This document shows positions 59,301 through 63,905 of a DNA stretch of 64,000 nucleotides, one piece after another (positions within the stretch are counted from its first letter, which is position 1; each line of letters begins with the position of its first letter). Source of the stretch: Dromiciops gliroides (Eukaryota > Chordata > Mammalia > Microbiotheria > Microbiotheriidae); the NCBI RefSeq assembly GCF_019393635.1, contig NC_057862.1, positions 675,296,314 to 675,360,313 of the forward strand. The letters are read 5' to 3'. The notes under the pieces were generated by a model. That model was not told the DNA's origin, did not search any database, and saw only the letters and a list, made by a program, of their open reading frames with translations. Made by a program: the position numbers and the translations under genes.

Positions 59301-61992
59301 CAAGTCTTAGCCACCACAAAAAGAGCTGCTATAAATATTTTTGTACAAATAGGTCTTTTTCTATTTTTGAGGATAAAAATGACATTCCTAAAGCACCATT
59401 CAGACTATGTCTGCCCTCTACTCAGAGTTCCAGGATCCCTACTGCCTCTGGGACAGTCTACAGGTGCTCCTATACTTGGCATTTAAAATCCTTTACACTC
59501 TACCATTATAGCCTAATTATACATTACTCTTCCTCACAGACTCACTCTGGCTTATTCATTGTTCCTTGTATTCATCATTTCATTTTCCACCTATGTACCA
59601 TTGGAAAGGCTATTCTCCATTCTGGAAATGTGGTCCCTCCTTATCCACTTCTTCAAAGCTCAGATCAGGTGCCATCTCCTATAAGAAGCTTTTTTGATTC
59701 TCCTAGATGCTAGTGTCCAGCTCTCACTCCCATTGCTTTTCTTTTCTTTTCTTTTTTGGGCTGGGCAATGCAAGTTAAGTGACTTGCCCAGGGTAACACA
59801 ACTAGTAAATGTCAAGTGTCTGAGGCTGAATTTGAACTAAGGTCCTCCTGAATCCAGGGCTGGTGCTTTATCCACTGTGCCACCTAGCTGCCAACTCTTT
59901 TCTTTTTTTTTAAACATAAAGGTATTTTATTATTTTCTAGTTACATGTACAGATCGTTTTTGACATTTGTTTTTATAAGATTTCTAGTTCCAAATTTTTC
60001 TCTCCAACTCCCTTCCTTTCCTCCTCCCCAAGACAGCAAGCAATCTGATATAACCATTGCTTTTCTATAGTTTGCATTGGCTTTTATGTGTACCTCTGGT
60101 TCTTTCCTTCCATCCTTTGCTCCTTGGAAGCCCTATGAGGGCAGAGCGTGTTGCTCTTTGTCTTTGTATTTACAGTACCTGGGCCTGACTTAATATAATA
60201 ATATAGGTCCTTAATAAGCATTTGATTTAAGTGACAAGAAGAGCTAAAGATGGCTTAAGCAGGTAATGGAGATATATGTTTGGGATGTGGAGAAACCAGG
60301 GAGCCTTCTAAGGGGACTTTTTCACTTGGGTCTTACAGTTCTTGATGCCTTGAGCCTGTATCAGCTGCTCTTCATCATCTTCATGGTGTTGTCTTGCTGC
60401 CTATTGCTGCTCTTGGGTCTGGGGGCCATTTACATCTGGAACAGGTAAAACTGTCTGAAAAGGTATCTTCTTGATTTTCTTCATCTCCTTTTTCCATCTC
60501 CTCCTCCTCTTCCCCTTTTCTTTCTTCCCCTCCTCTTCCCTCTCTTCCTCTGCCTTCTCTTTCTTTTTATTTTCCTTCTCCTCCTTCTTCTCTTCTTCCT
60601 CCCCCTCCCTTTTCTTCTCCTCCTCTCCTCCTCCCCTTTCTTCCTCTTATCCTCCTCTTCTTTTTTCCTTCTCCTCTTTCTCTTCTTCCTCCTTCTACTC
60701 CTCCCCTCCTCCTCTTTCTTATCCTCCTCCTCTTCCTCCCCCTTTTTCTCCTCCTCCTCATCTTCTTTCTTTTTATTTTTCTTCTTTTCTTCCCCTCACC
60801 ACTTTGAAGCATATGTATATTATTTTAATATTTGTAAAGTGCTAATGTGTCTAAGGCAAAATCTGAACTCTTCTTCATGATGACAGTGATTACTACTCCT
60901 CTTGCTGCTATTACTATTGCACAAATATGTAGTGCTTTATGGTTACAAAGCTCTTTATATACATTGTTTTGTTCAAATTTCACAACCACCCTAGGAAGTA
61001 GGGAGAGCAGGCATCATTATTTCCATTTTAGAGATGAGGAAAATCAAGCTTAGACAAATCAACTCCCTCTCTGGGGAATAAATATAAATGAAGGGGTTAT
61101 AGACTATGGCTTCTTAGGGCCCTTCTAGCTCTGAATTTATGAGCCAATGACCCTCTGATTCTTACTAGCTATGAAATGATTCACTCATAAATTCACTCAT
61201 CTAGATGATCCTTGTTTTCCTCATCTGTAAAATGGGGATAATGATGCCTGTTCTGTCTATGTTTTTTGGCCCCAGCAACTAAGGAAGGGTCATGATGGGG
61301 TGTGGACTTGGTTTAGATCCTTTGGTTTGTGAGATTAAAATTGGATATTAGATCATAAATCTACCCTACTTAACCTTTCCCTTAATTTATCTCCCAGACT
61401 AGTAAATGGAAGAAGCTTCTGGTTTTCTAGATAGAACTTTTATTGTATGGTAGTCACAAGGTGATGTTGATTAGAAGGATAGGAAAGTAGAAATACAATA
61501 CAAATCGTCTTAAGTCCAGGCTTAGTCTATATTCCATATAAAACTCACCAAAAGCCGAGGGCCACCTTTGGGGAGAGAGACCGAGTCAAGCGCGTGCTGT
61601 TAACTGAGAGCCGGGCCGAGTCAAACTCCAGTCCGCGTCTGTCTGTGCAGCGCAGCCAGGAGACCAGTAGAGCAGGAAAAAAAGCCCCACTTCCGTTCTC
61701 TCCTTGCCTTTTAAGCTCCCACTCCGGAAGTCGAGTGCTCAGCAGGCAATCTGGCGTGCGTCGCAGGCAGACTGGTGTGCGTAGCTCATGCTGTTGGTCT
61801 CCTCCCCAAAAGGGTGGTCCTAAGAAAAACTAGCGTCTCTCCATTATCTAACCGACTGTTAAAACTTTTTACCACAGGTTGTAGAAATCAGTCTCCTCAT
61901 CCACTTTTTCCTCCTACAGGAAAAACCTCTTCTATAAATTGAATCCAGATGAGAACCTGGTAGAGATGGCTTCCCAGAAAGAGAAACCCCAG
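25588..61992 (+). CDS. SIGLEC1: SIGLEC1 (sialoadhesin/CD169), 20 coding exons, 3' terminal exon not found
   Basis: Macrophage surface lectin that binds sialylated glycans on cells and particles. Twenty exons can be joined with GT-AG borders and matching phases to give 5,058 nt, or 1,686 codons with no stop. Order: signal peptide, V-set domain (residues about 19-137), sixteen C2-set domains (138-1626), transmembrane helix (about 1632-1660) and the start of a short cytoplasmic tail. Human sialoadhesin (1,709 residues, 17 Ig domains) would be about 1,690 residues without its last exon, so the length agrees closely. The domain order matches human by recognisable motifs in every exon, for example YPPRQP at the start of Ig7 and AWVQVSPS in Ig10. 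The visible tail has no ITIM and the membrane segment has no Lys or Arg, as expected for this siglec and unlike the CD33-related or DAP12-coupled siglecs. Exon calls rest on reading homology by eye; no alignment was run. Confidence 0.97.
26050..26200 (+). repeat. SINE family A in SIGLEC1 intron 1
   Basis: Full element 67 nt upstream of exon 2. Target duplication about CAGAGAGGG. Its frame stays open into exon 2. Confidence 0.92.
26268..26633 (+). CDS. SIGLEC1: SIGLEC1 exon 2: V-set Ig domain 1, sialic-acid-binding
   Basis: Encodes residues 16-137, the ligand-binding domain. Visible landmarks are Trp20 (A strand), Arg117 in YTFRFE (F strand, equivalent to human Arg116 and mouse mature Arg97) and Trp126 (G strand). 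These are the three residues that contact sialic acid in siglecs. Cys40 and Cys99 fit the V-set intrasheet disulfide, and Cys35 fits the extra inter-domain bond to Ig2. N-glycosylation sequons are at Asn96 (NKT) and Asn105 (NLS). The KKVVVSHS stretch matches the human C-C' region with a small length difference. Donor CTG|GTGAGA, phase 1. The exon is flanked by SINEs in opposite orientation. Confidence 0.97.
26789..26942 (-). repeat. SINE family A in intron 2
   Basis: Flanked by AGCTCCAAAGCTTCTT on both sides (26,773 and about 26,943). Confidence 0.92.
26958..27133 (-). repeat. SINE family A in intron 2, second insertion at the same target
   Basis: Shares the target CTCCAAAGCTTCTT with the preceding SINE. 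A third copy of the target follows at about 27,134. Confidence 0.92.
27323..27471 (+). repeat. SINE family A
   Basis: Target duplication AAGAAGCCCTGATCT. Confidence 0.92.
27523..27627 (+). repeat. SINE family A with internal deletion
   Basis: Jumps from AGGAATACC to GTGAGCAAGTGACTTAAC, losing the CTCAGACACTT region. Target duplication AATTCATGCTCC. Confidence 0.88.
27700..27948 (+). repeat. SINE family B
   Basis: GGCAGCTCTATGGCTCAGTGG head and GGGGTCACAAAGAGTCAGACAC tail, with an unusual AATCCATGGACATTGG replacement before the tail. Confidence 0.8.
28205..28345 (+). repeat. MIR
   Basis: TGAGCTGTGTGACCTTGGGC, CAGTTTTCTCGTCTGTAAAT and CAGGATTGTGAGGATCAAATG. Confidence 0.8.
28370..28665 (+). 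repeat. (CTCCTC/CTT)n polypyrimidine tract
   Basis: About 295 nt of almost pure C/T on the transcribed gene's sense strand in SIGLEC1 intron 2. A repeated unit near CTTCCTCCCCTTCTCCTC is visible. The apparent open frames are low-complexity artefacts. Confidence 0.95.
29148..29240 (+). mobile_element. L1 5'-end fragment
   Basis: TCCGGGGCGGAGCCAAGATGG resembles the 5' UTR start of the L1 copy at 53,400. It is truncated after about 90 nt. Confidence 0.55.
29410..29706 (+). CDS. SIGLEC1: SIGLEC1 exon 3: C2-set Ig domain 2
   Basis: Residues 138-236, starting [11 protein letters not shown], like the PTIASP of human. FTC...SLSC form the domain disulfide. The additional Cys in TPYVCPEE is the expected partner for the extra Cys of the V-set domain. 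Sequon NTS lies in the middle. Acceptor CCCCAG|AT, donor AGT|GTGAGT, phase 1 on both sides. Confidence 0.96.
30010..30168 (+). repeat. SINE family A in intron 3
   Basis: The A tail is replaced by a C run. Target duplication CAATCTGCCT. Confidence 0.9.
30170..31455. other. Intron 3 sequence, AT-rich, unassigned
   Basis: No recognised repeat or exon, apart from TTAACTAAA reiterations at 30,245-30,300. Confidence 0.4.
31470..31637 (+). repeat. SINE family A in intron 3
   Basis: Target duplication AAAAATGATTTAACAG. Confidence 0.92.
31705..31942 (+). repeat. SINE family B in intron 3
   Basis: GTGGTGCAGTGGATAGAGC head and CCCCCAAATGGGGTCACTAAG tail, ending GACTGAACAACAAA. Confidence 0.88.
32686..32952 (+). 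CDS. SIGLEC1: SIGLEC1 exon 4: C2-set Ig domain 3
   Basis: Residues 237-325. The split codon gives YAPRGVEVS, matching the human YAPKGV start. [12 protein letters not shown] contains the first Cys and a sequon (NGS). FRWFKDGV is the C-strand Trp motif and YSCEVQN holds the second Cys. Acceptor TTTCCAG, donor TTTG|GTGAGT. Confidence 0.96.
33395..33735 (+). repeat. L2 3' end followed by SINE family B in intron 4
   Basis: L2 text GAAGGCAGCAACTGTTCCC runs to about 33,482. Family B then starts at GGGGCACCTAGGTGGCTGG and ends ACTGAGGGACAACAAAG. Confidence 0.75.
34064..34318 (+). CDS. SIGLEC1: SIGLEC1 exon 5: C2-set Ig domain 4
   Basis: Residues 326-410, a short-type domain. It shows [18 protein letters not shown] and [10 protein letters not shown], the last close to the human TGFYFCEVQN. 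Sequon NIS in QQNISYS. Acceptor CTCTTAG, donor ACCT|GTGAGT. Confidence 0.96.
34720..34890 (+). repeat. MIR in intron 5
   Basis: GAGAAAGTCACTCATCTTCTCAG and TCCTGCCTCATAGGGTGG. Confidence 0.65.
35226..35525 (+). CDS. SIGLEC1: SIGLEC1 exon 6: C2-set Ig domain 5
   Basis: Residues 411-510, a long-type domain opening [15 protein letters not shown] (human has PPLTPVLTAFLETQ). IHCSVDSEP and [10 protein letters not shown] carry the Cys pair. Sequon NLT in [10 protein letters not shown]. Acceptor GTGTAG, donor GACA|GTAAGG. Confidence 0.96.
35932..36189 (+). CDS. SIGLEC1: SIGLEC1 exon 7: C2-set Ig domain 6
   Basis: Residues 511-596, short type. [13 protein letters not shown] matches the human [28 protein letters not shown] is the C-strand signature and [10 protein letters not shown] the F strand. 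Two AGs lie 3 nt apart at the acceptor (CTAGCAG); the first, starting the exon at 35,932, reads ACA-GCC. The second would drop one codon in frame (NAGNAG acceptor). Donor CACT|GTGAGT. Confidence 0.95.
36405..36740 (+). repeat. Old unclassified repeat in intron 7
   Basis: CAGTAAGCACCGATTAAATGTC, CTGTCCTCAAGGTGCTGCC, CTAATGGGAGAGACAACG and CTTGCAGAAGGTGGGATTTG. It is the best preserved copy of this family in the window. Confidence 0.5.
36797..36868 (+). repeat. (TG)n tract in intron 7
   Basis: About 35 TG units with one A interruption, ending 86 nt before the exon 8 acceptor. Confidence 0.98.
36955..37263 (+). CDS. SIGLEC1: SIGLEC1 exon 8: C2-set Ig domain 7
   Basis: Residues 597-699, the longest domain exon (309 nt). 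It opens [17 protein letters not shown] and has LLCRVDSDP and [10 protein letters not shown]. The loop after LVATSQ contains GGCGCGQ, so there are two Cys beyond the core pair; the human domain also has extra Cys at this place. Sequon NST. A TG tract lies 86 nt upstream of the acceptor (TTATAG). Very similar to exon 12. Confidence 0.96.
37994..38251 (+). CDS. SIGLEC1: SIGLEC1 exon 9: C2-set Ig domain 8
   Basis: Residues 700-785, short type. [17 protein letters not shown] parallels the human LQEGTEANLTCNVSREA, and [12 protein letters not shown] parallels [12 protein letters not shown]. Sequons NLT, NNS and NFT cluster before the FTWYRDG strand. Acceptor CCCCAG, donor GTGT|GTGAGT. Confidence 0.96.
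38570..38995. repeat. MIR pieces then SINE family B in intron 9
   Basis: Reverse MIR at 38,575-38,655 (AGGTGAGGACACAGAC), forward MIR to about 38,765, then family B at 38,770-38,995 with CCCCAAATGGAGTCATAAAAAG. Confidence 0.7.
39329..39631 (+). CDS. SIGLEC1: SIGLEC1 exon 10: C2-set Ig domain 9
   Basis: Residues 786-886, long type. It opens [13 protein letters not shown] (human YPPDRPKLSALLD). [14 protein letters not shown] and [10 protein letters not shown] carry the Cys pair, and [16 protein letters not shown] is close to human. Acceptor TTCCAG, donor CATG|GTGAGT. Confidence 0.96.
39690..39910 (+). repeat. MIR in intron 10
   Basis: GAACTTGGAGTCAGGAGAG, TTTTGAGCCTCAGTTTCCTG and ATAGTGCCTGGCACAGAGTAGG, a long MIR including its 3' end. 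Confidence 0.75.
39912..40590. other. Intron 10, unassigned
   Basis: No repeat family or exon recognised. Confidence 0.35.
40590..40740 (-). repeat. MIR in intron 10
   Basis: CCAATTTACAGATAAGGAAAC and GTCATAAAGCTCGTAGTATTTG, ending AGGAAGCTGCCCC. Confidence 0.75.
41290..41780 (+). repeat. Old unclassified repeat with a polypyrimidine insert
   Basis: CATTCAGCATTCACTAAGC start and AGCTGAGCTTTGAAGGAAGC late part. Between them (about 41,352-41,530) lies a nearly pure C/T tract on the + strand. Confidence 0.5.
42422..42679 (+). CDS. SIGLEC1: SIGLEC1 exon 11: C2-set Ig domain 10
   Basis: Residues 887-972, short type. [36 protein letters not shown] and [10 protein letters not shown] match the human domain order and sequence. 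The acceptor follows a strong pyrimidine tract (CCCCCTTCCAG). Donor TCCT|GTAAGT. Confidence 0.96.
43289..43585 (+). CDS. SIGLEC1: SIGLEC1 exon 12: C2-set Ig domain 11
   Basis: Residues 973-1071, long type. It opens [17 protein letters not shown], almost the same as exon 8, and continues ILCQVDSDP and [16 protein letters not shown]. Sequon NAT. It lacks the extra Cys pair of exon 8. Acceptor GAACAG, donor GAAA|GTGAGT. Confidence 0.96.
44011..44253 (-). repeat. SINE family B inside the L1
   Basis: GTTGTTGTTCAGTAGTTTTAATCG through TTTTACAGATGAGGAAACTG to AGCCCAGTGCTCTAA. Confidence 0.85.
44288..44450 (+). repeat. SINE family A inside the L1
   Basis: Target duplication AAAGCAGTA. The tail is (CAAA)n then CAACAACAAC. 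Confidence 0.9.
46096..46356 (+). CDS. SIGLEC1: SIGLEC1 exon 13: C2-set Ig domain 12
   Basis: Residues 1072-1158, short type. [26 protein letters not shown] and ATSYRCAV match the human EGQLVNLTCLVW, LTYTWYQDGQ and ATSYRCGV. Sequons NLT, NFT and NYT. Acceptor CAACAG, donor CTCT|GTGAGT. The 2.5-kb upstream intron holds a sense-oriented L1 fragment. Confidence 0.96.
47095..47265 (-). repeat. MIR-like fragment in intron 13
   Basis: CCATTTTACAGAGTGGTAAATC and TTTTACTGATAAGGAAACTGAG give two partial reverse copies. Confidence 0.55.
47385..47675 (+). CDS. SIGLEC1: SIGLEC1 exon 14: C2-set Ig domain 13
   Basis: Residues 1159-1255, long type. [32 protein letters not shown] and [18 protein letters not shown] correspond closely to the human domain with its NTSLEL end. 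The C'-E loop is short. Acceptor CTCCAG, donor GAGG|GTGAGC. Confidence 0.96.
47875..48055 (-). repeat. MIR-like fragment in intron 14
   Basis: GATCACTGAGTTCAATCTCC, CATTTTACAGACGAGGAAACTG and GACTTTAGATCCAGGGCTC. Confidence 0.65.
48175..48345 (+). repeat. Old unclassified repeat in intron 14
   Basis: CCTGCCCTCAGGAAGCTTAC, CTCTATCAGTGGAGAAAACAC, same family as at 36,405. Confidence 0.5.
48500..48754 (+). CDS. SIGLEC1: SIGLEC1 exon 15: C2-set Ig domain 14
   Basis: Residues 1256-1340, short type. [20 protein letters not shown] and [14 protein letters not shown] are nearly the same as in human. [20 protein letters not shown] gives the F-G region. Acceptor CTACAG, donor CTAT|GTAAGG. Confidence 0.96.
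48945..49089 (-). repeat. SINE family A in intron 15
   Basis: Intact head and tail (CTAGCTGCCCCC; (CTT)n tail), inserted in a MIR-like piece that begins near 48,805. Confidence 0.9.
49285..49470 (+). repeat. Degenerate ~40-50-bp tandem array in intron 15
   Basis: GGTCTGATGACCC, CAGTCTGATGGGGGAGAG, TTGTCTGATGGTGGACAC, AGGTCTGATGAGGGAGG and AAACTGATGAG recur every 40-50 bp. Each is separated by CCT(C/T)AGGGAGTCT-like text. The unit resembles the core of the old unclassified repeat family (CTCAAGGAGCTTACAATCTA...). Confidence 0.6.
49782..50084 (+). CDS. SIGLEC1: SIGLEC1 exon 16: C2-set Ig domain 15
   Basis: Residues 1341-1441, long type. [33 protein letters not shown] (human [16 protein letters not shown]) and [16 protein letters not shown]. 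No N-glycosylation sequon is visible. Acceptor TCCCAG, donor GAAG|GTGAGT. Confidence 0.96.
50205..50600. repeat. Second block of the tandem-array unit plus (GA)n in intron 16
   Basis: CCCAGTCTGATGGGGTGGC near 50,220 and CTCCCTCAGGGAGCCCC near 50,503 resemble the intron 15 units. A (GA)n run fills about 50,281-50,385. Confidence 0.5.
50785..51122. repeat. MIR (+) then SINE family A (-) in intron 16
   Basis: MIR text GCCTCAGTTTTCTCCTCTATAAA to about 50,925, then a family A element at 50,983-51,122 ending CTAGCTACCCCC. Confidence 0.8.
51360..51614 (+). CDS. SIGLEC1: SIGLEC1 exon 17: C2-set Ig domain 16
   Basis: Residues 1442-1526, short type. [16 protein letters not shown] has a sequon overlapping the first Cys, followed by [18 protein letters not shown] and [11 protein letters not shown]. 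The C strand reads WSW instead of the usual WYQ, comparable to the human FAWFWN. Acceptor CCTCAG, donor CTAT|GTAAGT. Confidence 0.96.
51833..51974 (-). repeat. SINE family A in intron 17
   Basis: Left target copy GTCTGTCCTTTTCTT at 51,808. Confidence 0.9.
52006..52156 (+). repeat. (CCTT)n/(CTTT)n microsatellite
   Basis: About 33 perfect CCTT units followed by CTTT. It adjoins the tail side of the next SINE, so it probably grew from that tail. Confidence 0.98.
52157..52293 (-). repeat. SINE family A in intron 17
   Basis: Right target copy GTCTGTCCTTTTCTT follows at about 52,296, the same target as the SINE at 51,833. Confidence 0.9.
52466..52611 (-). repeat. SINE family A in intron 17
   Basis: Target duplication TTTGAATTGAT. 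Confidence 0.92.
52809..54330. mobile_element. Rearranged L1: inverted 3' end joined to a 5' end
   Basis: 52,809-53,400 is reverse-strand L1 (3' UTR and the end of ORF2, ending at CCCCAATTGATGAGCA). At about 53,401 the sequence switches to forward L1 5' UTR (GAGCCAAGATGGCGGAGAG). An ORF1 start follows at 54,014 ([14 protein letters not shown], then coiled-coil-like [20 protein letters not shown]), and the copy stops near 54,330. Most of ORF2 is missing. The layout fits twin priming of one L1 insertion. Confidence 0.7.
54789..54925 (-). repeat. SINE family A in intron 17
   Basis: Short deletion around CCAGGGCCTCTATCCGC. Confidence 0.88.
54945..55160 (-). mobile_element. L1 3'-end fragment
   Basis: CCCCCCAATTACATGTAAAAAC and GCAATCTGATCTAGGTTACACATG, 3' UTR text only. 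Confidence 0.65.
55735..55975 (+). repeat. SINE family B in intron 17
   Basis: ACTAGGTGGCGCCATAGTGC head and CCCAAATGGGGTCATGAAGGG tail. Confidence 0.88.
56186..56375 (+). repeat. (CATT)n grading into (ATCC)n/(ATCT)n/(ATTT)n
   Basis: About 15 perfect ATTC units followed by related tetranucleotides. Confidence 0.95.
56405..56650 (-). mobile_element. L1 3'-end fragment
   Basis: CATAAAAGTATTTTATTATTTTC through GCAATCTGATATAGG to CAAAAAGTAGAAAC. Nearly the same segment as at 59,905 and 52,815. Confidence 0.7.
57177..57476 (+). CDS. SIGLEC1: SIGLEC1 exon 18: C2-set Ig domain 17 (membrane-proximal)
   Basis: Residues 1527-1626, long type. [24 protein letters not shown] parallels the human [45 protein letters not shown] ends the ectodomain. 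The upstream intron is 5.6 kb and repeat-filled. A long T run lies about 45 nt before the acceptor (TTTGCAG), with three other AGs in between. Donor AGAG|GTGAGT. Confidence 0.96.
57780..57915 (+). repeat. Old unclassified repeat in intron 18
   Basis: CACTAAGCACCTACTATGTGC and CAAGGAGCTTACAATCTCAG. Confidence 0.5.
58800..59374 (-). mobile_element. L1 3' portion nested in L2
   Basis: Reverse-strand ORF2 end ([16 protein letters not shown] on the - strand) and 3' UTR. Target duplication AAAAATGTCATTC/AAAAATGACATTC, one mismatch. Confidence 0.85.
59745..59893 (-). repeat. SINE family A nested with an L1 end
   Basis: Diverged copy (GCAATGCAAGTTAAGTGAC), ending CTAGCTGCC. Confidence 0.88.
59905..60053 (-). 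mobile_element. L1 3'-end fragment
   Basis: Together with the SINE it is flanked by CCATTGCTTTTCT (59,730 and 60,054). The L1 came first and the SINE entered beside its tail. Confidence 0.75.
60339..60444 (+). CDS. SIGLEC1: SIGLEC1 exon 19: transmembrane segment
   Basis: Residues 1627-1661. VLDALSLYQ is followed by about 28 hydrophobic residues ([12 protein letters not shown], then a Leu-rich run, LGLGAIYIW) and an Asn-Arg stop-transfer. The LLLLGLGA motif and YIW match the end of the human segment. No basic residue lies inside the helix. Acceptor TTACAG, donor ACAG|GTAAAA, phase 2, the first departure from the phase-1 series. Confidence 0.93.
60470..60795 (+). repeat. Polypyrimidine (CTCCTT)n tract in intron 19
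   Basis: About 320 nt nearly free of purines on the sense strand, beginning 25 nt after the exon 19 donor. Confidence 0.95.
61260..61873 (-). mobile_element. Probable solo LTR in intron 19
   Basis: Left edge TGTTTTTTGGCC, right edge TTTTTACCA. On the - strand it contains an AATAAAAG polyadenylation-type signal near 61,437 and a CpG-bearing region near 61,560-61,790, unusual for this AT-rich flank. Target duplication not resolved. No retroviral coding sequence is present. Confidence 0.5.
61920..61992 (+). CDS. SIGLEC1: SIGLEC1 exon 20: start of cytoplasmic tail
   Basis: Residues 1662-1686. After the split Arg codon it reads [24 protein letters not shown], aligning with human MGENSVEMAFQKETTQ. 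It ends in phase 0 at CCCCAG|GTATCT. A single Tyr (FYKLN) is present but is not in an ITIM or ITSM context. The acceptor (CTCCTACAG) follows an LTR-like insertion that ends about 45 nt upstream. The next, terminal exon was not recognised. Confidence 0.9.
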
Positions 61993-62169
61993 GTATCTTT
62001 GCTTTGTTCTCTAGTTTAGCAATGCATTCTCTGCTCTAGTTTCCCTTTCCTGGGAGCACTCTTGGAGATGTATACTTGTCAGTTAATTTGATACATAAAG
62101 TTGGGGGACAGGGGTAGGGCAAGAGATGGGGGAGAAGGGGATAGAAAATAAGTATTTACATAACATCTA

Positions 62170-62395
62170 CAATGTACCAGGAACTGTGCTAGGCACTTTT
62201 ACAAATGTCTCATTTGATCCTCATAACACCGTTCTAAGGTAGGTGCTATTATTATCACCATTTTATAGTTGAGGAAACTGAAGCAAACAGAGGTTAAGTG
62301 ACTTTCCCAGGGTCACAAAGCTATTAAGTGTCTCAGTCCAGATTTGAAGTCAGGTCTTCCTTACTCCAAGCTCAGCACTCTATCCACTGCACCAC
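62170..62395 (-). repeat. MIR
   Basis: CATTTTATAGTTGAGGAAACTG and CCAGGGTCACAAAGCTATTAAG, ending CTGCACCAC. A long copy including the GTGCTAGGCACTTTTAC end. Confidence 0.8.
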
Positions 62396-62534
62396 AAGTT
62401 ACCTTCATCTCTTCTCCAAGAGAACAAAGAAGATAGGAAGGCTCATGGCAAATTGAGTAGCTACATTCTGGATCGAGGCCCTAAGACCAGAATAAAAAGA
62501 ACCCCTGTCTGGGGTCTGGAGTTGTTTATTACAT

Positions 62535-62760
62535 CCCCCAAGATATGGTTTGCCTCCTTGGAGTCATCCTCAATTCTTCCTTCTTTTTCACTACCCTTTT
62601 GCCACCCTCATCCTCATTATGTCTCTCACATCCTGTTTCACACCCCATTCACCACACTAGTTTCATCCTCTTACCTGCCTTCCTAATTGATCATCCTGTA
62701 TCTTTTACCCCTTCTAGGCAGACTTTGCTGATTCATTCCCTCAGCCTTTAATGGATTCAG
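62535..62760 (+). repeat. L2 fragment
   Basis: CTTGGAGTCATCCTCAATTCTTCC is the characteristic L2 3' region phrase. Confidence 0.7.
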
Positions 62761-63045
62761 CTTTGACTGTTGTGTTTGTGTTTGTTTACAAGGTTCTGAT
62801 CTCTTTGCTCTCATGCTTTATCTCTCACTAGAAATGTAGTAGAGTAGAAGGCACCGTGTGCCATTTTTCCTCTCTTTCCTCTGGTCTGGAGTTTTATAGT
62901 AATTGCCCCAAAGCACCTGGGATATCATTTGGGTCAATACTCCAACCACTATGATAGCAATAAGACAAGAACAAGAATTTAAAGTCATAGCCATTGACAA
63001 AGAAGAGAAAAAAATTATCCTTCTTTGTAACTTGTTTAGAAAACC

Positions 63046-63212
63046 TTAGTGCAGTGGATAGAGCACCAGCCCTGGAGTCAGGAGGACCTGAGTTCAAATC
63101 CGGCCTCAGACACTTAACACTTACTAGCTGTGTGACCCTGGGCAAGTCACTTAACCCCAATTGCCTCACAAAACAAAAACAAAGAAACAAAAAAAAAAGA
63201 GAGAGAGAGAGA
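63046..63212 (+). repeat. SINE family A, head truncated
   Basis: Starts at GTGCAGTGGATAGAG. A-rich tail with (GA)n. Target duplication GAAAACCTTAG. Confidence 0.9.
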
Positions 63213-63214
63213 AA

Positions 63215-63775
63215 ACCTTAGAGAACTAGCAAAGAAAGTATTCATGACATTGAATAGTTTCAGTAAAGTAGCAGGATGAAAAATAAATCTATAAAGGTAT
63301 GTAGCATTCTTATATAGCCCCCACCCCCACCCCAGTCAAAGCCTTTTTAAATCTCTGTTTCCTTTTTTTTTTTTTTTTATACAGTTAGATACTCCCTCCC
63401 TGTCCCACAATCACCCTTTGGGAAATCATTTTCCCAGTTGCTGACAACATATAAAATTTATCACTCGCTTTGCTCATTTAGTGATGAATTGTTTTACTCT
63501 CAACTACACTGGCCAATAGTCCTAACCCATCACAGGATTAGTTTTTTAAGTCTTTCTTTTTTGGTAAAGGCCTGCCAGAGCTTGGACTCCATTGGTTAGA
63601 CATTGAGACCTCACGGGGGTATAACTAGGGATTTTGGTACCTGGGCGCAAATTTAGCTGAAGGAGGGCTTCAATTCTTATTGGATGTTATTGTGCTAAGG
63701 CAACCCATTTTCTAGACAGTCTGGTTGGGGCTCCTATGGACATATGACACCTGTCCTCTCAATTCCTGGGAAGAG
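63215..63775. other. Unassigned sequence, presumed SIGLEC1 last intron
   Basis: Contains a 17-T run near 63,364. No terminal SIGLEC1 exon was recognised. Confidence 0.35.
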
Positions 63776-63779
63776 AGGC

Positions 63780-63905
63780 TATGGAATTATAGATTTAGAG
63801 CTGAGAGGGAACTAAGAGATCAATGGATTTAACTTCTTCATTTTACAGATGAGGAAACTGAGCCAGTAAATGACAGTCAGGATTTGATTAGGGGCTAAGT
63901 CTGAG
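63780..63905 (-). repeat. MIR-like fragment
   Basis: CTTCATTTTACAGATGAGGAAACTGAG and the TTATAGATTTAGAGCTGAGAGG lead-in seen in several similar pieces. Confidence 0.65.

Larger units (their letters stand above)
58110..60235 (+). repeat. L2 LINE in intron 18 with nested insertions
   Basis: L2 text at 58,110-58,785, 59,388-59,740 and 60,060-60,235 (GAATTATTGCAATAGTG, CCTTGGAAGCCCTATGAGGGC). It is split by L1 at 58,800-59,374 and by an L1-plus-SINE block at 59,743-60,053. Confidence 0.75.

Noticed and set aside
62680..62720. CTAATTGATCATCC as the start of the last exon (L-I-D)
   Set aside because: No AG acceptor directly before it, and it lies in L2 text.
766..63200. Many open frames with a shared peptide like [16 protein letters not shown]
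   Set aside because: All come from the reverse strand of the family A SINE, or its + strand counterpart ([17 protein letters not shown]). They are repeat translations, not a gene family.
63590..63620. Possible terminal SIGLEC1 exon after CTGCCAG
   Set aside because: It would encode only SLDSIG before a stop, with a weak pyrimidine tract and no similarity to the known tail.
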